Origin: Hydractinia symbiolongicarpus
Taxonomy: Eukaryota > Cnidaria > Hydrozoa > Anthoathecata > Hydractiniidae
NCBI RefSeq assembly: GCF_029227915.1
Contig: NC_079883.1
Location: 16,494,001-16,558,000 of the forward strand
Reading direction: 5' to 3'
DNA length: 64,000 nt
Under the pieces are notes generated by a model, which searched no databases, was not told where the DNA came from, and saw nothing but the letters and a program-made list of their open reading frames with translations. Made by a program: the position numbers and the translations under genes. Shown piece by piece: positions 10,737 through 23,690 of the stretch; position 1 is the first letter of the stretch; every line of letters starts with the position of its first letter.

Positions 10737-13700
10737 ATGGCCTTTGCAGCCTAATAAAGGTAGTACACATCAATCGCGTTCTTCCACGTGCCTGCACTAG
10801 TTACGATCGGACTAATCCCTCCACTCTCAATGGACTACGACGTCCAAAGTTGTTTTCCATTGCGCCATGACATTGTAACATTGTCAACTACAGGTACAGG
10901 CCTGTAAAGGCTGTAACATGGCCTCTTGCAGCCTAATAAAGGTTGTACACACAAATCGCGTTGTTCCACGTGCCTGGGCGACTTACGATCAATCTAATCC
11001 CTCCACTCTCATTGGATTATGACGTCCCAAGTGGTTTTTCATTGCGCCATGGCGTTATAACACCGTCAACTACGGGTACAGGCCTCAAAAGGCTGTAATA
11101 TGGCCTCTTGCAGCCTAATAATAAAGGCCTTACACGTATATCACGTGGTCGTACGTGCCTGCGCAAGTTACCATTGGTCTAATCCTTCTACTCTCAATGG
11201 ACTAGGACGTCCCAAGTTGTTTTCCATTGCGTCACGGCTTTATAACACTGTCAACTACGTGCACAGGCCTTTAAAGGCCGCAATATGGTCATTTGCAGCC
11301 TAACAAAGGTCGTACACACAAATCGCCTTGTTCCACGTGCCTGCGCGAGTTACGATCGGTCTAATCCCTCCACTCTCATTGGACTATGACGTCCCAAGTG
11401 GTTTTCCATTGCGCCATGGCGTTATCACGCCGTCAACTACAGGTACAGGCCTGTAAAGTCTGTAATATGGCCTTTTGCAGCATAGTAAGGGCTTTTCACG
11501 TATATCACGTGCTTGCACGTGCCTGCGCAGGTTACCGCTGGTCTAATTACTCCACTCTGAATGGACTACGACGTCCCATGTTGTTTTCCATTGCGCCATG
11601 ACTTTATAACACCGTCAACTACGTGTACAGGCCTCTAAAGGCTGTACTATGGCATTTTGCAGCTTAATAAAGGTCGTACACACAAATCCCGTTGTTCCAC
11701 GTGCCTGGGCAAGTTACGATCGGTCTAATCCTTCCACTCTCATTGGAATATGACGTCCCAAGTGGTTTTCCATTGCGCCATGGCGTTATAACTTTTTTTT
11801 TTTTTTTTAATATAGGATTATATTTTTTTCAACTACGGGTGCAGGCCTCCAAAGGCTGTAATATGGCCTCTTGCAGCCTAATAAAGGCCTAACACGTATA
11901 TTACGTGGTCGCACGTGCCTGCGCAAGTTACCATTGGTCTAATCCTTCCACTCTCAATGGACTAGGACGTCCCAAGTTGCTTTCCATTGCGTCACAGCTT
12001 TATAACACCGTCAACTACGTGCACAGGCCTTTAAAGGCTGTAATATGGCCTTTTGCGGCCTATTAAAGGTCGTACACACAAATCGCGTTGTTCCACATGC
12101 CTGGGCGAGTTACGATCGGTCTAATCCTTCCACTTTCATTGGACTATGACGTCCCAAGTGGTTTTCCATTAAACCATGGCGTTATAACACCGTCACCTAC
12201 GGGTGCAGGCCTCCAAAGGCTGTAATACGGCCTGTTGCAGCCCAATAAAGGCCTTACACGTATATCATGTGGTTTCACGTGCCTACGCAGGTTACCATTG
12301 GTCTAATTATTCCACTCTCAATGGACTACGACGTCCAAGTTGTTTTCCATTGCGCCATGACTTTATAACACCGTCAACTACGTGTACAGGCGTCTAAAGG
12401 CTGTACTATGGCATTTTGCAGCGTAATAAAGGTCGTAAACACAAATCGCGTTGTTCCACGTGCCTGCACTAGTTACGATCGGACTAATCCCTCCACTCTC
12501 AATGGACTACGACGTCCAAAGTTGTTTTCTATTGCGCCATGACTTTATAACACCGTCAACTACGGGTACAGGCCTCAAAAGGCTGTAATATGGCCTCTTG
12601 CAGCCTAATAAAGGCCTTACACGTATATCACGTGGTCGTACGTGCCTGCGCAATTTACCATTGGTCTAATCCTTCTACTCTCAATGGACTAGGACGTCCC
12701 AAGTTGTTTTCCATTGCGTCACGGCTTTATAACACTGTCAACTACGTGCACAGGCCTTTAAAGGCCGCAATATGGTCATTTGCAGCCTAACAAAGGTCGT
12801 ACACACAAATCGCCTTGTTTCACGTGCCTGCGCGAGTTACGATCGGTCTAATCCCTCCACTCTCATTGGACTATGACGTCCCAAGTGGTTTTCCATTGCG
12901 CCATGGCGTTATCACGCCGTCAACTACAGGTACAGGCCTGTAAAGTCTGTAATATGGCCTTTTGCAGCATAGTAAGGGCTTTTCACGTATATCACGTGCT
13001 TGCACGTGCCTGCGCAGGTTACCGCTGGTCTAATTACTCCACTCTGAATGGACTACGACGTCCCATGTTGTTTTCCATTGCGCCATGACTTTATAACACC
13101 GTCAACTACGTGTGCACGCCTCTAAAGGCTGTACTATGGCATTTTGCAGCCTAATAAAGGTCGTACACACAAATCGCGTTGTTCCACGTGCCTGCGCAGG
13201 TTACCATTGGTCTAATCCTTCCACTCTCAATGGACTACGACGTCCCAAGTTGTTTTCCATTGCGCCATGACTTTATAACACCGTGAGCTATGGGTACAGG
13301 CCTTTAAAGGCTGTAACATGGCCTCTTGCAGCATAATAAAGGCCTTACACGTAAATCACGAGGTCGTACGTGCCTGTGCAAGTTACCATTGGTCTAATCC
13401 TTCTACTGTCAATGGACTACGACGTCCCAAGTGGTTTTCCATTGCGCGATGGCGTTATAACACCGTCAACTACGCGTGCAGGCGTCTAAAGGCTGTACTA
13501 TGGCATTTTGCAGCGTAATAAAGGTCGTAAACACAAATCGCGTTGTTCCACGTGCCTGCACTAATTACGATCGGACTAATCCCTCCACTCTCAATGGACT
13601 ACGACGTCCAAAGTTGTTTTCTATTGCGCCATGACTTTATAACACCGTCAACTACGGGTACAGGCCTCAAAAGGCTGTAATATGGCCTCTTGCAGCCTAA

Positions 13701-14409
13701 TAAAGGCCTTACACGTATATCACGTGGTCGTACGTGCCTGCGCAATTTACCATTGGTCTAATCCTTCTACTCTCAATGGACTAGGACGTCCCAAGTTGTT
13801 TTCCATTGCGTCACGGCTTTATAACACCGTCAACTACGTGCACAGGCCTTTAAAGGCTGTAATATGGTCATTTGCAGCCTAACAAAGGCCTTTCACGTAT
13901 ATCACGTGGTTGCACGTGCCTGCGCAAGTTACGAGCGGACTAATCCCTCCAATGTCATTGCACTATGACGTCCCAAGTGGTTTTCCATTGCGCCATGGCG
14001 TTATAACACCGTCAACTACGCGTACAGGCCTTAAAAGGCTGTAATATGGCCTCTTGCAGCATATTAAAGGCATTTCACGTATATCACCTGCTTGCACGTG
14101 CCTGCGCAGGTTACCGTTGGTCTAATTATTCCACTCTCAATGGATTACGACGTCCCAAGTGGTTTTCCATTGCGCCATGGCGTTATAACACCGTCAACTA
14201 CGGGTGCAGGCCTCCAAAGGCTGTAATATGGCCTCTTTAAGCCTAATAAAGGCCTTTTACGTATATCACGTGGTTGCACGTGCCTGCGCAAGTTACCATT
14301 GGTCTAATTATTCGACTCTCGATTGACTACTACGTCCCAAGTGGTTTTTAATTGGCTGATGGCCTTATAACACCGTCAACTACGGGTACATGCGTCTAAC
14401 GACTGTAAT
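10737..14409 (+). repeat. Left-domain HOR unit of 20 monomers carrying the T-rich insert
   Basis: It opens with D* and E and ends with I. Internally, 11100-11600 repeats at 12590-13088 (shift 1487 = eight monomers, plus 32 bp from the T-rich insert, minus one base lost near 12329). The A monomer at 11100 has a 3-bp TAA duplication in its head (CCTAATAATAAAGG). The unit at about 12043-12225 holds the marker CCATTAAACCATGG, otherwise found only at 51951 and beyond. Confidence 0.75.
11793..11829. other. T-rich 37-bp insertion replacing 5 bp of a monomer
   Basis: After GCGTTATAAC the expected ACCGT is replaced by 16 T, then AATATAGGATTATA, then 7 T, and the satellite resumes at CAACTACGGG. The net gain is 32 bp. 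Read on the minus strand it is A7, a short AT-rich linker, then A16. That resembles the tail of a severely truncated retrotransposed element, or filler DNA at a repaired break. No target-site duplication is visible, since the five bases ACCGT are missing. It is the only sequence in the window not derived from the satellite. Confidence 0.8.
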
Positions 14410-15448
14410 ATGGCCTTTGCAGCCTAATAAAGGCAGTACACATCAATCGCGTTCTTCCACGTGCCTGCACTAGTTACGATCGGACTAATCCCTCCACTCT
14501 CAATGGACTACGACATCCAAAGTTGTTTTCCATTGCGCCATGACTTTATAACACCGTCAACTACAGGTACAGGCCTGTAAAGGCTGTAACATGGCCTCTT
14601 GCAGCCTAATAAAGGTCGTACACATAAATCGCGTTGTTCCACGTGCCTGGGCGAGTTACGATCAATCTAATCCCTCCACTCTCATTAGACTATGACGTCC
14701 CAAGTTGTTTTCCATTGCGTCACAGCTTTATAACACCGTCAACTACAGATACAGGCCTCAAAAGGCTGTTATATGCCCTCTTGCAGCCTAATAAAGGCCT
14801 TACACGTATATCACGTGGTCGTACGTGCCTGCGCAAGTTACCATTGGTCTAATCCTTCTACTCTCAATAGACTAGGACGTCCCAAGTTGTTTTCCATTGC
14901 GTCACAGCTTTATAACACCGTCAACTACGTGCACAGGCCTTTAAAGGCTGTAATATGGTCATTTGCAGCCTAACAAAGGCCTTTCACCTATATCACGTGG
15001 TTGCACGTGCCTGCGCAAGTTACGAGCGGACTAATCCCTCCAATGTCATTGGACTATGACGTCCCAAGTGGTTTTCCATTGCGCCATGGCGTTATAACAC
15101 CGTCAACTACGCGAACAGGCCTCAAAAGGCTGTAATATGGCCTCTTGCAGCCTAATAAAGGCCTTTCACGTATATCACGTGCTTGCACGTGCCTGCGCAG
15201 GTTACCGCTGGTCTAATTATCCCCATCTCAATGGACTACGACGTCCCAAGTTGTTTTCCATTGCGCCATGACTTTATAACACTGTCAACTACGTGTACAG
15301 GCGTCTAAAGGCTGTATTATGGCATTTTGCAGCCTAATAAAGGTCGTACACGCAAATCGCGTTGTTCCACGTGCCTGCACTAGTTACGATCGGACTAATC
15401 CCTCCACTCTTAATGGACTACGACGTCCAAAGTTGTTTTTCATTACGC
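13502..15448 (+). repeat. Duplication of about 2.9 kb, copy 1
   Basis: It matches 16412-18358 at a shift of 2910. Just upstream, about 13100-13480 matches 15830-16209 at a shift of 2729, because copy 2 holds one extra L monomer at 16229. Shared private marks include CAGCGTAATAAAGGTCG, CTACGACATCCAAAG and CATTACGCCATG. Small differences exist, such as CACTAATTACG here against CACTAGTTACG in copy 2. Confidence 0.85.
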
Positions 15449-17319
15449 CATGACTTTATAACACCGTCAACTACAGGTACAGGCCTGTAAAGGCTGTAAC
15501 ATGGCCTCTTGCAGCCTAATAAAGGTCGTACACATAAATCGCGTTGTTCCACGTGCCTGGGCGAGTTACGATCAATCTAATCCCTCCACTCTCATTAGAC
15601 TATGACGTCCCAAGTGGTTTTTCATTGCGCCATGGCGTTATAACACCGTCAACCACGGGTACAGGCCTCAAAAGTCTGTAATATGGCCTCTTGCAGCCTA
15701 ATAAAGGCCTTACACGTATATCACGTGGTCGCACGTGCCTACGAAGGTTACCATTGGTCTAATTATTCCACTCTCAATGGACTACGACGTCCCAAGTTGT
15801 TTTCCATTGCGCCATGACCTTATAACACCGTCAACTACGTGTGCACGCCTCTAAAGGCTGTACTATGGCATTTTGCAGCCTAATAAAGGTCGTACACACA
15901 AATCGCGTTGTTCCACGTGCCTGCGCAGGTTACCATTGGTCTAATCCTTCCACTCTCAATGGACTACGACGTCCCAAGTTGTTTTCCATTGCGCCATGAC
16001 TTTATAACACCGTGAGCTATGGGTACAGGCCTTTAAAGGCTGTAACATGGCCTCTTGCAGCATAATAAAGGCCTTACACGTAAATCACGAGGTCGTACGT
16101 GCCTGTGCAAGTTACCATTGGTCTAATCCTTCTACTGTCAATGGACTACGACGTCCCAAGTGGTTTTCCATTGCGCGATGGCGTTATAACACCGTCAACT
16201 ACGCGTGCAGGCCTCCAAAGGCTGTAATATGGCCTCTTGCAGCATAATAAAGGCCTTACACGTATATCATGTGGTTTCACGTGCCTACGCAGGTTACCAT
16301 TGGTCTAAATATTCCACTCTCAATGGACTACGACGTCCAAGTTGTTTTCCATTGCGCCATGACTTTATAACACCGTCAACTACGTGTACAGGCGTCTAAA
16401 GGCTGTACTATGGCATTTTGCAGCGTAATAAAGGTCGTAAACACAAATCGCGTTGTTCCACGTGCCTGCACTAGTTACGATCGGACTAATCCCTCCACTC
16501 TCAATGGACTACGACGTCCAAAGTTGTTTTCTATTGCGCCATGACTTTATAACACCGTCAACTACGGGTACAGGCCTCAAAAGGCTGTAATATGGCCTCT
16601 TGCAGCCTAATAAAGGCCTTACACGTATATCACGTGGTCGTACGTGCCTGCGCAATTTACCATTGGTCTAATCCTTCTACTCTCAATGGACTAGGACGTC
16701 CCAAGTTGTTTTCCATTGCGTCACGGCTTTATAACACCGTCAACTACGTGCACAGGCCTTTAAAGGCTGTAATATGGTCATTTGCAGCCTAACAAAGGCC
16801 TTTCACGTATATCACGTGGTTGCACGTGCCTGCGCAAGTTACGAGCGGACTAATCCCTCCAATGTCATTGCACTATGACGTCCTAAGTGGTTTTCCATTG
16901 CGCCATGGCGTTATAACACCGTCAACTACGCGTACAGGCCTTAAAAGGCTGTAATATGGCCTCTTGCAGCATATTAAAGGCATTTCACGTATATCACCTG
17001 CTTGCACGTGCCTGCGCAGGTTACCGTTGGTCTAATTATTCCACTCTCAATGGATTACGACGTCCCAAGTGGTTTTCCATTGCGCCATGGCGTTATAACA
17101 CCGTCAACTACGGGTGCAGGCCTCCAAAGGCTGTAATATGGCCTTTTTAAGCCTAATAAAGGCCTTTTACGTATATCACGTGGTTGCACGTGCCTGCGCA
17201 AGTTACCATTGGTCTAATTATTCGACTCTCGATTGACTACTACGTCCCAAGTGGTTTTTAATTGCCTGATGGCCTTATAACACCGTCAACTACGGGTACA
17301 TGCGTCTAACGACTGTAAT
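14410..17319 (+). repeat. Left-domain HOR unit of 16 monomers
   Basis: It runs from one D* to the end of the next I monomer (2910 bp). It opens D*-E/A2 hybrid-A-B-C-D-E and later includes K (16047), L (16229), D', A, B and C. It is the complete period of the 2.9-kb duplication. Confidence 0.75.
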
Positions 17320-18358
17320 ATGGCCTTTGCAGCCTAATAAAGGCAGTACACATCAATCGCGTTCTTCCACGTGCCTGCACTAGTTACGATCGGACTAATC
17401 CCTCCACTCTCAATGGACTACGACATCCAAAGTTGTTTTCCATTGCGCCATGACTTTATAACACCGTCAACTACAGGTACAGGCCTGTAAAGGCTGTAAC
17501 ATGGCCTCTTGCAGCCTAATAAAGGTCGTACACATAAATCGCGTTGTTCCACGTGCCTGGGCGAGTTACGATCAATCTAATCCCTCCACTCTCATTAGAC
17601 TATGACGTCCCAAGTTGTTTTCCATTGCGTCACAGCTTTATAACACCGTCAACTACAGATACAGGCCTCAAAAGGCTGTTATATGCCCTCTTGCAGCCTA
17701 ATAAAGGCCTTACACGTATATCACGTGGTCGTACGTGCCTGCGCAAGTTACCATTGGTCTAATCCTTCTACTCTCAATAGACTAGGACGTCCCAAGTTGT
17801 TTTCCATTGCGTCACAGCTTTATAACACCGTCAACTACGTGCACAGGCCTTTAAAGGCTGTAATATGGTCATTTGCAGCCTAACAAAGGCCTTTCACGTA
17901 TATCACGTGGTTGCACGTGCCTGCGCAAGTTACGAGCGGACTAATCCCTCCAATGTCATTGGACTATGACGTCCCAAGTGGTTTTCCATTGCGCCATGGC
18001 GTTATAACACCGTCAACTACGCGAACAGGCCTCAAAAGGCTGTAATATGGCCTCTTGCAGCCTAATAAAGGCCTTTCACGTATATCACGTGCTTGCACGT
18101 GCCTGCGCAGGTTACCGTTGGTCTAATTATCCCCATCTTAATGGACTACGACGTCCCAAGTTGTTTTCCATTGCGCCATGACTTTATAACACCGTCAACT
18201 ACGTGTACAGGCGTCTAAAGGCTGTATTATGGCATTTTGCAGCCTAATAAAGGTCGTACACGCAAATCGCGTTGTTCCACGTGCCTGCACTAGTTCCGAT
18301 CGGACTAATCCCTCCACTCTTAATGGACTACGACGTCCAAAGTTGTTTTTCATTACGC
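16412..18358 (+). repeat. Duplication of about 2.9 kb, copy 2
   Basis: Nearly identical to 13502-15448. The match ends near 18360, where copy 1 continues as D (CCATGACTTTATAAC) and copy 2 jumps into an E tail (CCATGGCGTTATAAC, CAACCACGGG). This D-to-E junction is the last trace of left-domain order before the regular A-B-C-D-E domain. Confidence 0.85.
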
Positions 18359-18410
18359 CATGGCGTTATAACACCGTCAACCACGGGTACAGGCCTCAAA
18401 AGTCTGTAAT
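17320..18410 (+). repeat. Last I-D* marked segment, left-to-middle boundary
   Basis: D* at 17320 is the final occurrence of this marker. The monomers after it are E/A2, A, B, C and D/E. The next unit (A at 18411) starts the middle-domain pattern, so I place the boundary here. Confidence 0.65.
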
Positions 18411-20411
18411 ATGGCCTCTTGCAGCCTAATAAAGGCCTTACACGTATATCACGTGGTCGTACGTGCCTGCGCAAGTTACCATTGGTCTAATCCTTCTACT
18501 CTCAATGGACTAGGACGTCCCAAGTTGTTTTCCATTGCGTCACGGCTTTATAACACCGTCAACTACGTGCACAGGCCTTTAAAGGCTGTAATATGGTCAT
18601 TTGCAGCCTAACAAAGGCCTTTCACGTATATCACGTGGTTGCACGTGCCTGCGCAAGTTACGAGCGGACTAATCCCTCCAATGTCATTGGACTATGACGT
18701 CCCAAGTGGTTTTCCATTGCGCCATGGCGTTATAACACCGTCAACTACGCGTACAGGCCTTAAAAGGCTGTAATATGGCCTCTTGCAGCATATTAAAGGC
18801 ATTTCACGTATATCACGTGCTTGCACGTGCCTGCGCAGGTTACCGTTGGTCTAATTTTTCCACTCTCAATGGACTACGACGTCCCAAGTGGTTTTCCATT
18901 GCGCCATGCCGTTATAACACCGTCAACTACGGGTGCAGGCCTCCAAAGGCTGTAATATGGCCTCTTGCAGCATAAGAAAGGCCTTACACGTATATCATGT
19001 GTTTCCACGTGCCTATGCAGGTTACCATTGGTCTAATTATTCCACTCTCAATGGACTACGACGTCCCAAATTGTTTTCCATTGCGCCATGACTTTATAAC
19101 ACCGTCAACTACGTGTACAGGCGTCTAAAGGCTGTATTATGGCATTTTGCAGCCTAATAAAGGTCGTACACACAAATCGCGTTGTTCCACGTGCCTGCAC
19201 TAGTTACGATCGGACTAATCCCTCCACTTTTAATGGACTACGACGTCCAAAGTTGTTTTCCATTGCGCCATGACTTTATAACACCGTGAGCTATGGGTAC
19301 AAGCCTTTAAAGGCTGTAACATGGCCTCTTGCAGCATAATAAAGGCCTTACACGTAAATCACGAGGTCGTACGTGCCTGTGCAAGTTACCATTGGTCTAA
19401 TCATTCTACTCTCAATAAACTACGACGTCCCAAGTGGTTTTCCATTGCGCGATGGCGTTATAACACCGTCAACTACGCGTGCAGGCCTCCAAAGGCTGTA
19501 ATATGGCCTCTTGCAGCATAATAAAGGCCTTACACGTATATCATGTGGTTTCACGTGCCTACGCAGGTTACCATTGGTCTAAATATTCCACCCTCAATGG
19601 ACTACGACGTCAAAGTTGTTTTCCATTGCGCCATGACTTTATAACACCGTCAACTACGTGTACAGGCGTCTAAAGGCTGTACTATGGCATTTTGCAGCCT
19701 AATAAAGGTCGTACACACAAATCGCGTTGTTCCACGTGCCTGCACTAGTTACGATCGGACTAATCCCTCCACTCTCAATGGACTACGACATCCAAAGTTG
19801 TTTTCCATTGCGCTATGACTTTATAACACCGTCAACTACAGGTACAGGCCAGTAAAGGCTGTAACATGGCCTCTTGCAGCCTAATAAAGGTCGTACACAT
19901 AAATCGCGTTGTTCCACGTGCCTGGGCGAGTTACGATCAATCTAATCCCTCCACTCTCATTAGACTATGACGTCCCAAGTGGTTTTTCATTGCGCCATTG
20001 CGTTATAACACCGTCAACTACAGATACAGGCCTCAAAAGGCTGTAATATGGCCTCTTGCAGCCTAATAAAGGCCTTACACGTATATCACGTGGCCGTACG
20101 TGCCTGCGCAAGTTACCATTGGTCTAATCCTTCTACTCTCAATAGACTAGGACGTCCCAAGTTGTTTTCCATTGCGTCACAGCTTTATAACACCGTCAAC
20201 TACGTGCACAGGCCTTTAAAGGCTGTAATATGGTCATTTGCAGCCTAACAAAGGCCTTTCACGTATATCACGTGGTTGCACGTGCCTGCGCAAGTTACGA
20301 GCGGACTAATCCCTCCAATGTCATTGGACTATGACGTCCCAAGTGGTTTTCCATTGCGCCATGGCGTTATAACACCGTCAACTACGCGTACAGGCCTCAA
20401 AAGGCTGTAAT
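18411..20411 (+). repeat. Eleven-monomer stretch A-B-C-F-D-K-L-D-E-A-B
   Basis: Monomer starts are 18411, 18593, 18775, 18957, 19139, 19321, 19503, 19684, 19866, 20048 and 20230. K and L are otherwise seen at 13318 (K), 16047-16229 and in the heptamers at 22782 and 24055. This stretch therefore bridges left and middle domains. Confidence 0.75.
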
Positions 20412-21872
20412 ATGGCCGCTTGAAGCCTAATAAAGGCCTTACACGTATATCACGTAGTCGTACGTGCCTGCGCAGGTTACCATTGGTCTAATCCTTCAAC
20501 TCTCAATAGACTAGGACGTCCCAAGTTGTTTTCCATTGCGTCACAGCTTTATAACACCGTCAACTACGTGCACAGGCCTTTAAAGGCTGTAATTATGGTC
20601 ATTTGCAGCCTAACAAAGGCCTTTCACGTATATCACGTGGTTGCACGTGCCTGCGCAAGTTACGAGCGGACTAATCCCTCCAATGTCATTGGACTATGAC
20701 GTCCCAAGTGGTTTTCCATTGCGCCATGACTTTATAACACCGTCAACTACAGGTACAGGCCTCTAAAGGCTGTAACATGGCCTCTTGCAGCCTAATAAAG
20801 GTCGTACACATAAATCGCATTGTTCCACGTGCCTGGGCGAGTTACGATCAATCTAATCCCTCCACTCTCATTAGACTATGACGTCCCAAGTGGTTTTTCC
20901 ATTGCGCCATTGCGTTATAACACCGTCAACTACAGATACAGGCCTCAAAAGGCTGTAATATGGCCTCTTGCAGCCTAATAAAGGCCTTACACGTATATCA
21001 CGTAGTCGTACGTGCCTGCGCAAGTTACCATTGGTCTAATCCTTCAACTCTCAATAGACTAGGACGTCCCAAGTTGTTTTCCATTGCGTCACAGCTTTAT
21101 AACACCGTCAACTACGTGCACAGGCCTTTAAAGGCTGTAATATGGTCATTTGCAGCCTAACAAAGGCCTTTCACGTATATCACGTGGTTGCACGTGCCTG
21201 CGCAAGTTACGAGCGGACTAATCCCTCCAATGTCATTGGACTATGACGTCCCAAGTGGTTTTCCATTGCGCCATGACTTTATAACACCGTCAACTACAGG
21301 TACAGGCCTCTAAAGGCTGTAACATGGCCTCTTGCAGCCTAATAAAGGTCGTACACATAAATCGCATTGTTCCATGTGCCTGTGGGCGAGTTACGATCAA
21401 TCTAATCCCTCCACTCTCATTAGACTATGACGTCCCTAGTGGTTTTTCCATTGCGCCATTGCGTTATAACACCGTCAACTACAGATACAGGCCTCAAAAG
21501 GCTGTAATATGGCCTCTTGCAGCCTAATAAAGGCCTTACACGTAAATCACGTAGTCGTACGTGCCTGCGCAAGTTACCATTGGTCTAATCCTTCAACTCT
21601 CAATGGACTAGGACGTCCCAAGTTGTTTTCCATTGCGTCACAGCTTTATAACACCGTCAACTACGTGCACAGGCCTTTAAAGGCTGTAATATGGTCATTT
21701 GCAGCCTAACAAAGGCCTTTCACGTATATCACGTGGTTGCACGTGCCTGCGCAAGTTACGAGCGGACTAATCCCTCCAATGTCATTGGACTATGACGTCC
21801 CAAGTGGTTTTCCATTGCGCCATGGCGTTATAACACCGTCAACTACAGATACAGGCCTCAAAAGGCTGTAAT
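20412..21872 (+). repeat. A-B-E trimer run
   Basis: Order is A 20412, B 20595, E 20777, A 20960, B 21142, E 21324, A 21509, B 21691. Types C and D are missing. The A copies share CGTAGTCGTACG and CTTCAACTCTCAATAGAC (the copy at 21509 keeps CAATGGAC), which shows local amplification of one trimer. Small indels break the period: an extra T at 20594, an extra T in GGTTTTTCC, and two extra bases in CCTGTGGGCGAG near 21380. Confidence 0.8.
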
Positions 21873-22417
21873 ATGGCCTCTTGCAGCCTAATAAAGGCCT
21901 TACACGTATATCACGTAGTCGTACGTGCCTGCGCAAGTTACCATTGGTCTAATCCTTCAACTCTCAATAGACTAGGACGTCCCAAGTTGTTTTCCATTGC
22001 GTCACAGCTTTATAACACCGTCAACTACGTGCACAGGCCTTTAAAGGCTGTAATATGGTCATTTGCAGCCTAACAAAGGCCTTTCACGTATATCACGTGG
22101 TTGCACGTGCCTGCGCAAGATACGAGCGGACTAATCCCTCCAATGTCATTGGACTATGACGTCCCAAGTGGTTTTCCATTGCGCCATGGCGGTATAACAC
22201 CGTCAACTACGCGACAGGCCTCAAAAGGCTGTAATATGGCCTCTTGCAGCCTAATAAATGCCTTTCACGTATATCACGTGCCTGCACGTGCCTGCGCAGG
22301 TTACCGTTGGTCTAATTATTCCACTCTCAATGGACTACGACGTCCCAAATTGTTTTCCATTGCGCCATGACTTTATAACACCGTCAACTACGTGTACAGG
22401 CGTCTAAAGGCTGTACT
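21873..22417 (+). repeat. A-B-C monomers after the trimer run
   Basis: A at 21873 still has the CTTCAACTCTCAATAGAC signature. B follows, one base short near its end (CTACGCGACAGGCC). C starts about 22236 with the private variant CACGTGCCTGCACG. Confidence 0.7.
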
Positions 22418-22781
22418 ATGGCATTTTGCAGCCTAATAAAGGCCTTTCACGTATATCACGTGCTTGGACGTGCCTGCCCAGGTTACCGTTGGTCTAATTA
22501 TTCCACTCTCAATGGACTACGACGTCCCAAGTTGTTTTCCATTGCGCCATGACTTTATAACACCGTCAACTACGTGTACAGGCGTCTAAAGGCTGTATTA
22601 TGGCATTTTGCAGCCTAATAAAGGTCGTACACGCAAATGGCGTTGTTCCACGTGCCTGCACTAGTTACGATCGGACTAATCCCTCCACTCTCAATGGACT
22701 ACGACGTCCAAAGTTGTTTTCTATTGCGCCATGACTTTATAACACCGTCAACTACGGGTACAGGCCTCAAAACGCTGTAAC

Positions 22782-22963
22782 ATGGCCTCTTGCAGCATAA
22801 TAAAGGCCTTACACGTAAATCACGAGGTCGTACGTGCCTGTGCAAGTTACCATTGGTCTAATCCTTCTACTCTCAATGGACTACGACGTCCCAAGTGGTT
22901 TTCCATTGCGCGATGGCGTTATAACACCGTCAACTACGCGTGCAGGCCTCCAAAGGCTGTAAT
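22782..22963 (+). repeat. Monomer type K (exemplar)
   Basis: An A-like first half with ACACGTAAATCACGAGGTCG and CCTGTGCAAGTTACC is joined to a C-like second half (ACTACGACGTCCCAAGTGG) with CGCGATGGCG and a CGCGTGCAGGCC tail. It appears to be an A/C recombinant that has since been amplified. The ATCACGTG motif is lost (ATCACGAG). Confidence 0.7.
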
Positions 22964-23144
22964 ATGGCCTCTTGCAGCATAATAAAGGCCTTACACGTAT
23001 ATCATGTGGTTTCACGTGCCTACGCAGGTTACCATTGGTCTAAATATTCCACTCTCAATGGACTACGATGTCCAAGTTGTTTTCCATTGCGCCATGACTT
23101 TATAACACCGTCAACTACGTGTACAGGCGTCTAAAGGCTGTACT
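22964..23144 (+). repeat. Monomer type L (exemplar)
   Basis: F-like, with ATATCATGTGGTTTCACGTG and GGTCTAAATATTCC. It is 181 bp because one C is lost from the GACGTCCC segment. It always follows K in this window. Copies occur at 16229, 19503, 22964 and 24237, with a related unit near 12225. Confidence 0.7.
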
Positions 23145-23690
23145 ATGGCATTTTGCAGCGTAATAAAGGTCGTAAACACAAATGGCGTTGTTCCACGTGC
23201 CTGCACTAGTTACGATCGGACTAATCCCTCCACTCTCAATGGACTACGACGTCCAAAGTTGTTTTCTATTGCGCCATGACTTTATAACACCGTCAACTAC
23301 GGGTACAGGCCTCAAAAGGCTGTTATATGGCCTCTTGCAGCCTAATAAAGGCCTTACACGTATATCATGTGGTCGTACGTGCCTGCGCAATTTACCATTG
23401 GTCTAATCCTTCTACTCTCAATGGACTAGGACGTCCCAAGTTGTTTTCCATTGCGTCACAGCTTTATAACACCGTCAACTACGTGCACAGGCCTTTAAAG
23501 GCTGTAATATGGTCATTTGCAGCCTAACAAAGGCCTTTCACGTATATCACGTGGTTGCACGTGCCTGCGCAAGTTACGAGCGGACTAATCCCTCCAATGT
23601 CATTGGACTATGACGTCCCAAGTGGTTTTCCATTGCGCCATGGCGTTATAACACCGTCAACTACGCGTACAGGCCTCAAAAGGCTGTAAT

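Larger units (their letters stand above)
1..18410 (+). repeat. Left satellite domain marked by the I-D* dimer
   Basis: This domain contains long HOR units, each opened by the monomer pair I then D*. The pair reads TGCGTCTAACGACTGTAATA followed by a shortened head, TGGCCTTTGCAGCC. D* starts are at 1, 2184, 5642, 7826, 10737, 14410 and 17320, and I found none further right. Spacings are therefore about 12, 19, 12, 16, 20 and 16 monomers. The domain mixes A-B-C-E monomers with types A2, G, H and I that are absent from most of the middle domain. Confidence 0.85.
22418..23690 (+). repeat. Heptamer duplication, copy 1 (C-D-K-L-D'-A-B)
   Basis: Monomer starts are 22418, 22600, 22782, 22964, 23145, 23327 and 23509. 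Copy 2 follows at a shift of 1273. The diagnostic CCTCAAAACGCTGTAACATG precedes K in both copies. The first monomer here has GCTTGGACG and CCTGCCCAGG, absent from copy 2. Confidence 0.82.

Noticed and set aside
11793-11829. Complete transposable element insertion
   Set aside because: Only 37 bp, without terminal repeats, coding sequence or target-site duplication. At best a remnant tail.
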